Assembly (NCBI GenBank): GCA_028565635.1
Contig: JAOXYB010065945.1
Location: forward strand, 1 to 24,506
DNA from: Phoronis ovalis
Taxonomy: Eukaryota > Phoronida > Phoronidae
Reading direction: 5' to 3'
Length of the DNA stretch: 24,506 nucleotides
The notes under the pieces were generated by a model that did not search any database, was not told the DNA's origin, and saw only the letters and a list, made by a program, of their open reading frames with translations. The translations under genes and the position numbers were made by a program. Shown here piece by piece: positions 9,377-21,300 of this stretch (the first letter of the stretch is position 1; the number at the start of each line of letters is the position of its first letter).

Positions 9377-12300
9377 CTAGAAATATAATATATTAGTAAC
9401 AAACGTACCAAAACAGAAATGGCCTCCTGTAAAACTTTTAATCAAAAACCATTAAAATTTCATATGGACCAGCAAATGGATAGGTGTTGGCACATCACGT
9501 ACAGTAATGTTAAGTCAAGATGCATCGTCATAACATTTACTGTGATAATTTCAATAAAATTACCTAAAGGATTGCTCAAGACAACGAATTACCTGTAGCA
9601 CTTTCTGAGGTCTGTATCGTGCCATAAAGATGATTTGTTCTTGATATAAAGGATCCAGAGTACGCCTAGCGGTAGCTGTTTTCTGTTTTTCTATACATGT
9701 TTTGCCATCCATAAGATACACTTTAACATAAGGAGCTGGAACAAAAAAGAAAGAGAGTGTATTATATTTCCAGTTTTCAGGCAGTAACTGTTTGCTTCAT
9801 TATTTATTTTTTTTATTCATAGTATTTTTATTGGTGTTCTATACAGCTTAATCAAAATTATATACAGTTACTGTATAACATAAAGTACAAGGTCATTTTT
9901 GAATACATGAATGATGTTTTTATCAGTAAGCTTTGAATTCTGAGGAAAACAGAATGGCTGTTATTTTACATTTCTTATGCAGTCAGTAAAAAAATGAGCT
10001 TAAATATAAAAAGGATGTAAGTTTGTCCTAAAATTAAAATACTTTACATAACTGTTAATTCATACCATTTCATTAAATGATAAAAGCTAAAGTCTAATAT
10101 CAGCAATATCATCTTCAATGTCATGTGGAAAGTGTATAAACACCAGGCCATTTACATAGAACAAAACTTTAAAAACTACCTCTAGAATTATGGGCTAGAA
10201 ACACATAGAACAAGTTGCAATAAAACATTTCTGAAAAGTACAAGCGTTTTGGTACAATTACAAAGCTTGTTCTTTTAAAATTCTTGCAACTTATAGAACT
10301 ACTACTCCATGAAATTGTTAAAATTTATCCCACCCCTGCTCAAGTGTGAAAAACGGTAATGGCAATTTAGTCAGGCATCAAAAGGCCACTAACACTATTA
10401 AACACCAGATTTGAGATTTTAAGTTTAGCTTTCTTTTATTGCAAGATGAACATTACTTTGAAACTAAAAAAAATAATTGATCTATATAGACATTGCTTTT
10501 TTATCTATGTGGAACTCCAAAAAAATAATATTTTGCTAAGGTAACAATATTGAAATTTAAAGTATGTTTAAACCTTATAAACTAGGCAAATTGCTATAAA
10601 ATTATGTTACCTACTATTTTAAACGAATTAAATTTCAGTAGTAAGAAATGCTTATTCTCATTTTTACGCAACTTATACATGGTCATGTAATGTAGTGTCA
10701 TACTATATTTATAAATCTTTATCTCGTTACAAATACAAAACAGCATAATCTACACCTACGTACGACACATCAAAAATATAGTTAAACCTACCCGGGAGAA
10801 CCTTTGAACCTGGTCTAGCAATTAAGCCTCTGGCACGTATCACTTCAACTTCCAATCTGCCTTTTCTATCACATAATCCCAACTGAATCTCGCCCAGACA
10901 TGGCGATCCCAGAACTTGCCGTCCAACCAGTTGGGCTGGTCCTAATCCATCTACAAAGTTTGTGAGTTGACCACTACCTGGGTCAGGTATGATGTTTCCT
11001 TGTGCTCTGAGCCAGCTACAATATCAAGGGAGATAATGTCTCTGCTTATTCTGATTCGTCGAAAGAACAGGTAAACACAGCAATAATAAACTTGAGACAA
11101 TACAGATAAATTAGAAATCAATATATTTATTGACTGCTTTACTGCAAAGTCAGATGTACATATTTATTGTGTTCCAATGCGCAGCAATATTTGTTTTTTT
11201 AAACATTAAAATGCACTAAAAAAAACAAATTTTATGTATAGCGGTTTACTAATTGCAATCTATAGAAATGTATCTGACTTAGATATCAAACTGCTCTATT
11301 AAGTAATATCACATAAAAATACTGTTTATGTTCGTACCTTGCTGAGGAATCACTACTAACACTGCCATCATTGGATTCTTTGCTAGCCTGTTTGTACAAA
11401 CGGGCACCACCAACTTCCTCACTTCGCTGGAAAGATGTCCGTTTACCACTGCGACCCCGTTCTGAAAAGAATGGTTACTATTTGTTATCTTTTTGGCAAA
11501 TAATATACTTCGCTGTTACATATTATATATTACAATAGACTATAAGTACACTATAATATTGTGGTAACGTCTGGTAACAATCTTCATTGTACACGATTAA
11601 TGGTTAAAAACAAGTGTAAGACATCATACAAAATAATTCACCCGACAAATAAATGTAACTATTCTATTTACCAAACATATTCCCTTGATGCAAACTTGCA
11701 AGCAAATATTTAGTTCTGGTGTCTCACATGGAATGTGAAACATATGTAATTTTTATTAAAAAACAGCTATAAAAAAACTATACACAATGATGTGGGACCA
11801 TTCATAAACCAAACAAAGCACTGCATTCCACACATAACACCCTGTTTTTATTTGGACAATGACTGCAGTATTGGAATTAAAGCAGTATCATAATATTTCC
11901 ATACAGGCACTGTATGAATCTATAAACAATATATCTTTCCAAAACTCATTGCCTGTCAAATTAGCAAACTTTTGGAGTGGAAGATTGTGCACTTGTAGAC
12001 AGTTGGAAAGTGTCTAAGAATAATTGTTAGCAATTACCGAGGATAAGCTATCCAAGATATCTAAAGCAATCAGAAATACATGTAGAATAGGTACATGACA
12101 CCTTTTCTCGCTAGAAACCAATTTTGAGTGAACCAATTATTTAAAGAAATGAATATGCACGCGTTCTATTCCCACTGAACTGTACCTAAATTAGCTTCAC
12201 TTCCTGCTCTTCTAGACAAAGCAACCATAGATTTGACCTTGACTCCTGCACTTTTTCTTCGACCTTCAAGAATACTCGCAGAAGCTGCCGAATCAGACAC

Positions 12301-15300
12301 ACTCCCATCATTCTGATCATAGCTATCGATATTGTTATAACTACCACGACTGGTACTACGACTTCGATTAGCAACACTTGGTCCACGACTTTCCATCTTG
12401 GAAGTAAATTCACTGTAATTACCAAAACATATAAAAGATATGAAACAATCCATAATATTGTATAACTATTTCATTTTATAAAATTGAAATTATTTTTAGG
12501 TATTTACGCAAACTTCAGTGAAAATACCCAACACAAGGCCTTAGCTTTTAATAGCGTTTACTCCTCCACAACAGGAAATACAATCTTTACAAATTTAAGT
12601 CACCCATAGCTTGTTATTTCTTTGCCTCACATAGGCATATATCTGCACTGCATGGGCAACTTCTAAATGAAACCTAGTATATCACTGTTTTTGGCATCTA
12701 ATTTTTTCCTGCATACCTCAGCTTTTTCGAGCGTGGTTTCTCAGACTGTGTAGATCTGACGCTCATAGTACTAACAGACATGTCGCTCATTTCAGATGCA
12801 TCGCTTACATAATCATCATCCATATAGTCTGCAAGGAATATATACATTTAGTATTTCATTACAAACAGACCAGAGAAGGTGATAATTGCACATTGACATT
12901 TTCTTGCATATATAACAAAATTTTAACAACAATCATAACAAGAATTAAGTTCCATCAATCTTACTACAAACCTGCTGGACAGTAAATGATATTAACAGGG
13001 AGACTAAGTTAGCACTGCTGGTTCAAAAAATGAAAAACGGCCACAAAACAACTCGTAAAATTATGCTCTCATACCTCGCCTTGATCTACGTGACCTGCCA
13101 TAGTCTCTTCCACGATCGTAATCTCGAAGGTCTCTCAATCTATCACGCGACATGCCTCGAGTGTATGCTCTATCATAAGACACACTACGATCATGTCGCA
13201 TGTTCCCTGTATCATTTTCAGCAACAACATTTTTATACGCATTCATTTTTATTTTCATTTGTAATGCACGCTCTTCCAAGTCTTTCGTTACTGAAAAATA
13301 TTACCGTACATGTTGCAGTAATTACCTATCCAGCCGTGTTGTAACAACTGGCGATCAAATTCACATATCTTCATTTAAAAACAAGACAGACATTAACAAT
13401 CCAACGCCATTGTATAGTTTTTTACACCTTGATAAACATTTATTTGTAACTGACTACATTCAAGACAAGCAGTAGCGTTATTAAAGTGTAATATTTTATA
13501 ATACAGGAAAAAATATGATATCACACAGTGTAATGATTCAACACTCACAGAAGAGACAATTACAAAATATTTAAAGTTCAAACATAGAAATGAGCAGAGG
13601 TGTTGAAGATGCATAGAATGTCACTGAACAATACTAAATGCATTATGACACTTTGAGAATCATGTAGTCGATTTGCAGTTTCCATACAGAAATCACAACA
13701 AAATGGAGTATTTGTAAGAGTATGCAAAAACAGCAGTGTGCACAAACAGTGTGTACCTTCATAATCATCATACATTTCGTCACCAAAATCTTTCACAAGT
13801 GGAAGCCTGGGATATACTACAACCAAAGGACATACTAGTTATAGGTGTGCATCCACGCAAGGTTGGTGCAATTTCTGGGAGATGAAATGGTTCAGGTAGT
13901 GAAAGACTGGGCTGTGAGAATAGTGTTATCTAAATGCAAGCCATCCCATATGGTGTGTCAATATGTATACCATATGGCATACGGTATAATCTATGAAAAA
14001 TGTGAATAACTTCCAAAACATATACAATCACACCCGTATGTCCACAACTGAGAAGTAGAATTTTCCACTTTTCACTGAAAAGACTGCACCCAAATAATCT
14101 GCCTTCAATATATATATTTCTAAAGATTAGTCTCCTAAATGTTCACAATACCAGGTTTAAGTGTGTGCATATAGGATTGAAGGCCATACTGCATTTGGCA
14201 AAGCATTAAAGCTTATGACTTCTTTTTGAAATATATTTGAATGAAGATATGAAGTCATCAACTACAGAATCAGTTAAGAGTGCATTTTTAATCTGTCATA
14301 ATGACATCATCATACCATGGCATCCGATAGATACACCAGGATCTGATAATCTCCCACCATTGACTGTAAGCAAAATTCTCCTCAAATACACAGACAGCAA
14401 AAGCGTGACATGAAAGACGACACTATCACAATATATATATTTAAGTTTGATCAAAACGGTAAACTTATTTCAGTTTTTGTCAATGTCTAATAAAAATCTG
14501 CCATCTTTTGAAGACAAAAATGATGCATAATGTTGTGTTTTATTAGTTTAAAATTAGCATCTGAAGGTATTTGATCAAACAAGCAGAAGTACAAAATGAA
14601 ATGTTTTCTGGCAAGGAGCATTAACTGAGTTGATGCAGGCAAATAACATCATGGTACATGTACATGTTTACATGGATATAGCAGCAACACAGAATCAGAT
14701 CAGGAACATTAATTTAAATGGGTAGCTAAAGGTATTTTGCCTTACAACTCAGTATGGGAATAAAACTGGTTATTTAAGTAGGTAATGAAATAATTTGTTT
14801 GTGCATTATGCTCTGGGAGTACTTGTCAAACATTATGTTAAGGGAGTGAGGCATAGGGTATAATCCCCTGACCCTATGGTAAATAAAGGTCATCAAAAAC
14901 ATCCTATTGTGAAAAAAACTAGAAAATAGCCAAAAATTATATACCCTGTGATAAATTCCTAATATGTAAATTATATACCCTCTGGTAAATAATAAATTTA
15001 TATCCAATAAGAAAAACACCCTGTGGTACATATGGCTTCGCAAAGCATGGTAAATGCAGGGGCTGAAAAAAGTGAACCTATTGGGTGGCACATGTATTTA
15101 GCAACTTTGACACACAGTACCCCAGAATTATGCCAAAGTAATGCTAAAATAAAAGCAAGGACACTTCAGAATGGGACAGGCACTGTTTTGGCAGTATCAT
15201 GTTATTTATGTAAAGAGTTCTAAATATTTAGGTATGAACTTAAATTATTTCATATGTTCCCACAGTTATACATGCTAACTGGGGATCTAGCATCTAATGT

Positions 15301-18300
15301 TCATTCCCTTCACCGCATGTACTTACATGCCCTAATTTCAATATATGAAGCAATGGCCTGCTCTGTAAACAGTAACGACATGTTACTACCCATTAAACAT
15401 GCAGGGACAGGGGAAGAAACGCAAAAAAATCCCATTCATCAGCGGTACATTTGAGTCTTCACCAGATTGATCTATAATTTTTCTTTCATCGTAATTTTAG
15501 TCAAAATCACATATGTATAGTTCCAAATCACCGGATTCCCCCCAAACTGCCACTGATGCATGGTAATTTAAATCAAGAAATAGAGTAATTTGTGCCAATA
15601 CAAATATAAAATTGTTATCTTGACAATTACTATTTTTACTTAAACAGCATGTATCCAGTCACAGGTTTGCCATTTTTAACAGGGGTATTGACGAAAGCAG
15701 CAAGTATAAAAAACAGCATTTTTATTTGACTTTTAAGCAACATTTTAACACACAATTTGCCATAGAATAAGACAAAAGGAAATTGAACTACATTTCATCA
15801 GGATATGATCATATACTAACTTCTAATGAATAATGTAGATAATTACATCAGAATAGAACATGTAGGTTTTTTAACTCTAATACAACAGGAGTAAGTTGAA
15901 TTTAACAAATATAGTTGCCATAAATCTTTCAATTCTTTTGTCTTTCTATGACAAATTCTGCATAAAATTGTACAAACAGACTACACTTTAACTCACCTCT
16001 GTCTCTATTTGCTTGCTGAGCAGACACTGGTACTGAAGGTAACTGTCGCTTCTTTGGTGAAGTTAAGCTATGATCACTATCAGGTATTCCCCTTGTGGCA
16101 GGAACACGAATAGCTGTACCATACATATCACCCCTACAGGATTACAATAAACACATATGTTGATGCCAGTCAAAATTCAAGAAGAAATAAATATGGATTG
16201 ACACATATCGGCCTTAATTTTTAGATAAATTACAAAAATTACCCGCTTTATTTCCCAAGTATTCTGAAGTTAATTTACTGGAGTGATATATTACTATTTA
16301 CTGTTGAGTTAACTTGTACCTTATTTCTGGTGGAGACATAGACCTTTCAGGAGACATAATCTGACGACCAGGAGACCTTGACCTTGCTCTTGGATCACGA
16401 CCTTCATGACCCGGTGACCTTGACCTCTGTTTGTGATCCGGCACCAATAGATTTTCCGATTGATGATATCCTCTGGAGTGGACATCAATACCTTCTCGAT
16501 TAGCTATAAAGAAAACAGTAGAAAAATAAATAATGGTGAGCAAGTATACAATTACATAAAGACATAATAAGAATGGCCACACACAAGGAACCAAATCATC
16601 ATGTGATCATATAAAACAGTCTTTCATTCTCTATCCTGGTGACAAGCAACACTAACAAAACAGAACACATCCGGCAAAAAGCACAACATGCTACATATAT
16701 TTTCTCACCATATATTTATTAACACTGTTCTGTACAAGTGACAATGCCACGGACATATAGGAATTATCACCTGCTCTAACAGCATGCTAAAACGGGCCAC
16801 TCAAAATTGTTTACCAATTCTCAAAGTACCGTATTTTCTCTAATAAATGACCATTAAAAAAATGCAATTAGCGAGGCCATTATTAGAGAGGGGGCTTGTT
16901 AGCTTATTAGCTTGTTTGTACTCCTGGCATGAAGTTTTAAGATTTTTTTATCTATTGTTTGCGATATGTAAAGCAGATACAACAAAATCGACTTATTTAC
17001 GCAAAAATCTGTGAAGCAAAAAAACTTACAAACATTAAACAAACAGTAACTTTGGTTTGTTGGTCACATACCTAGAGAAATTTGTGTATTTACATACCAC
17101 TTTGCTCAACATGGAAACACAATTATTGTAAAAGTCATCGCCGAGAAGTGTAAATCACCTCCTGCTGTATTCGGCAATGAAATTCTATTGGAAAGATTAT
17201 TGGAGGTGATCCGAAGTTTGTTTTGTTTTATTAAAGATAATTACTAATAAATAGTACTATATTTCCTTAAAACTCTACGCATCATCCAAAAAAACTAATC
17301 AAGTACACATATGAAGTAAAATGCGATTATCTCATATTAATTCAAATGGGTCTTCAAGTGAAATTGCCATTATTAGAGAGGGGGCGATTATTGATTTATT
17401 TTAATCACCAGAGAGGGATTATTAGAGAAAATATGGTACTTGTCTTTCCACATATATCTTTCATGAAAAGTCTAAACAACAATCTTCAAAATGCCAAATT
17501 TTACCTCAAGCTTTGTAGACTAAGGTTGACCAAACAACTCTACAAGTTTTACGTTATTGTTGACATTACACAAAAGATGATACCAATTTTTGTACAGTAA
17601 TAAAATTTCACACTTTCACCATTACTTGAAGAATGTATACAAGATGATTTTACCAGTGAATCACCTAGTTGTGATTGAAACGACAATAACATGAAAATAT
17701 TGATACATGTACATGTCTGTGGTGAAAGAGCCTGATAAAACAACTTTCATATAAGCCTCTAACAAATTCTTTTGTGGAAAGCTTACAGAATTATGCAAAA
17801 AAAACCACTGGGAATACATCAACAACAGTTCTAGGATTAACAGCACAGTTTACAGCATTGATGACAGAAAACATGTGATGCACTAGTACCTGCTATAAAA
17901 GAAGGAGAACGCTCATATGGATCACTATAATCATCAGTAAAATCACTACAACCTATATGTATATAGAAAAATAATCAAGATGAAAGGAATGACGGAATGT
18001 TACAGATACAGACTATTCAGCTAGAAAAGCTATATTTTCCAAGTGTCACAATGACACATAAAGAGGAACAAATGTGGAGGGTAAAACATTACGAATTGAG
18101 ATCGGCACCTTATTCAGCAAAAGGTGAAGTCAGGCAGACAGTTACAAAAGAAAACTAAGAAGATTACATTTTTAAAAATAGAATGATGTCAAAACAGAAA
18201 GTTTGATCAGTACAGAATTTTAGATTTTACTTATGCTGAAGCAAAATTAGTGTATATGTGTATGAGATTTTTGCTGATAGGTTTCCTATAATATGTACAA

Positions 18301-21300
18301 ACACAACGTGATACAACAGCCATGAACTGTATGAACAACCTACCAATAGCCTGCCTCCCAGGCATAGGAGATGGCATACGATCACGTCGTGACCGTCTGT
18401 CCATCATTTCCTCTGGGGGAGGAGACCTAGCACCATCACCATGTCCCAGACTATTAGAACCTGAAAGAGGCAGGAAGTAGTGGACAGATAACATCAGAAA
18501 TATTTTATAAAAGCATGAAATGTGAAGTTAGAGTAAACAGAATAATTCTTAAAGGTTATTTTTACCAATTATTGTATTATTCTTGATTGAACTATTATTT
18601 CTACTTTTTTAAATCTGAAATGTCTTATTGCAGTTTGCATCAATATGCCAAACTGTTGTCACATTCTTATCTTTTGGCATGTGGCATAATATTCATATGA
18701 ATTACCCATTAAATACCCAAGTATTTACTTTTGCAAGGTACACTTGACTAAGCAGAATAGTTTACTGAGAGTGAAACATTATGTACATGTCATTAAAGCA
18801 CATACGGGTGAACATATCTCAAAACTGGTATACAGCTGTATACAATATACAATTATATGATGTGATACAAAGTTGTGTTTATGCAAGCTGTAAGTGTCAT
18901 ATGACTAAACATAGATACTCAGTTACTCCCAATGTCATATAATTTCATGCATGATTGTTGTAAATGAAAGAAATTCTACATTGATGTTTATATGCAATAT
19001 TTCTCACTTACGATGCAGTCTTTTGTTGCCATACTCATTATACTCCTCTCGTCTTGAGGGTCTCTGATCAAATGCTGTGTCTGTTCTACGTGCGAGCACG
19101 GGTGATGATGTAGGAAGAGGAGCGGTTTTATCATCAATACTTCGTAAACTATACCAGTATGGTTCATCATTAATTCGAGCGGACGCAATCTCAATCAGCA
19201 ACTGAAATTTATAGCAGAGAGCAGTTTTAAGCAGATCTAAAAGTAGACCTCCTTTTTATTCAACAACTAAAATATAGAACTGTGATTTAAAAGTAGATTT
19301 TAACAGTAAGAAGACAGCATCTAAGCACAATGAAATTATATTACTATATTACTGAAAAAAATTAATGTACGTCATGTAGTCACCAATAATAAATGCAGAT
19401 GACATTTCATATGCAAATATGTTTTTCAAGTTGAAAGTATCTTCAACTTTAATGAAGACTAGTAACTAGTCATAATTATTCATGAAATTGGACAAAAACT
19501 ATAATTTGCGTAAGTAAACTACTAAAATAAATTATTCACAGCATGATTATTACTGAATAATTAAACACCCTTCGTTCATAATTTTATAGACTCATCATAA
19601 ATGCTTGCTATACTAGTATCACTAGATCAAGAGTTTAGCTCACTGAATATTTGCACTTCCTTCAAATTCTAGGACATTACTTGCTTACAAGTTGAACTAC
19701 AGCCACATTTAAACAACTACACATTAACAAGATATTCAAACCTTACAGAGGAAGCTTTTGATGTCATAACAGTCTTCATTAGTGATGGCCGCCTTCTATT
19801 TTACTAAACTATGTGCTACCAGATACAAGGACAATACCTTTAATTGACCTCACAATTATTTCCAAATCAGCAAATAATAATCAAAACATACCATTTATTG
19901 AAAGAAAGCACACTAAAGATAGGTTGTGTTACAAAAATATCCCATAAAATGAAAATCTATTACAGCTTATTAATTATGCATGGTGTTTCTTATTGTTATA
20001 CAAACACTGGCAAATAAAGGATAAGTAATTATTCGACTTCAGAAAATTTGTACACTTATGCACTGATGCTCAGTTTGAATCAAGTGCATTATTTTGATGT
20101 ATATTACTCCAATGCAAAATTATCAAATATTTACAGGGCCAAAAAATTACTACTTTCTACGGTTAGCATTGGAGAAACTGCCATCGACTGTGATCTGTAT
20201 AGTGTGTACTGTATTTATGCCTACATTTCTAAGGTCGGCAACTCCGTATTTTGAGATCACCAACTTTGATTTTTTGAGAATATGATGAAATTTATGGGAA
20301 AGCAACATTATGGTGATTGACCAGAAGGATTGCTAAGATCGATTCTATTTTGGAAACTGGCACAAATAGACTGCTAACAGGAGGGAGGGTTAAAGAAATT
20401 TATTGAGTGGATTACAGGTATAACCTGTCAAACTTGAACTGCTCAAAGAAATTAATCTAAAGGAACCTTAACTTCTATATATAATTTTATATTCATGACC
20501 AGTTTCACTACATTTTAAGCCATTTTAGAGAGCCAAAGAAAATATACCGAATGTTATATTCTCATATCAACATACATCTAGATTGTAGCCACACTAATTA
20601 AAAATGATAAGTTTCTCCTTTCTAAACAGTAGATTTTCTAATCTCTTATCCAGAAAAAGATACTGTATAATATACTTTTCAATCTGAAACTCATAATGTG
20701 ATATAGGTTTGGCTATTTGCTTCAACGTTATACCTTGTTGACAAAAATTGAAGCAGAATAAAGTTGACTGCCACAAAACATCTTTTTAAACTGCTTACAA
20801 TGAAGTTATGTAGTTGTATGTATAATGTGTTATACTGATATAAACTGCTACGTAACTTGTCTATGCAGCCTACACGCTGTAACATGTCTAAATGCAGTAA
20901 CCACTGAAAAAATTAAGCTTTAAGAATGTCGGCCTTTTTAAATTACAAATTCATCTCGGCTTTATAAGTTCTTTTAATACAATTGCATCAAACTTGTAAA
21001 ATATATAAACACCTTTAGAAATGACACATTTTCTTCAATCAGTTCAAGGCAATTGCAAGTCTCAAACCAATAGTTCTTACCTCACCAATGAAATCATCTT
21101 TACCATTAGTCCTGTTATTGTAATGATACACACTCAATTCTAATGCCCTTTTATGGAAGTCTGTTGTTGAAATGGGTGAAAACACAAAACTTTGATTCCA
21201 AACTGGCTCTTGTGACGTGGTCACCGTTTTTGTTCTACGCTGTCCGTTTTCACTGGAAATATGAAGATGCTAGTTAAGTACATATATAATGACATTACAG

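Larger units (their letters stand above)
13817..15996 (-). other. Largest RIM linker intron (between exons J and K)
   Basis: About 2.2 kb. It contains the 48-nt candidate exon, a degenerate ACCCT-containing repeat (14871-15032) and short + strand frames near 15.0-15.4 kb that lack recognisable domains. Otherwise non-coding. Confidence 0.55.
16504..17889 (-). other. RIM intron between exons H and I
   Basis: About 1.4 kb, nearly half of it the MITE-like element. The remainder holds the weak 45-nt exon candidate and no other recognisable feature. Confidence 0.55.

Noticed and set aside
13757-13806. Alternative acceptor CCCAG for RIM exon K
   Set aside because: It would make the exon 50 nt and shift the frame into an early TGA; the upstream TTGTAG acceptor keeps the frame.
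13836-13911. 76-nt exon-like segment on the - strand just upstream of RIM exon K, with acceptor CTCACAG and donor ACTA|GTATGT, open as PSLSLPEPFHLPEIAPTL...
   Set aside because: The open frame needs phase 0 at its start and leaves in phase 1, whereas exon J ends in phase 1; the phase-compatible frame has an early stop. No pairing rescues the frame.
15023-15454. Two short + strand open frames antisense to a RIM intron
   Set aside because: The first lacks an early ATG, neither has a domain, and no splice arrangement links them convincingly.
20048-20285. Overlapping + strand open frames in the C2A intron
   Set aside because: No domain, no splice logic, AT-rich codons; chance frames antisense to RIM.
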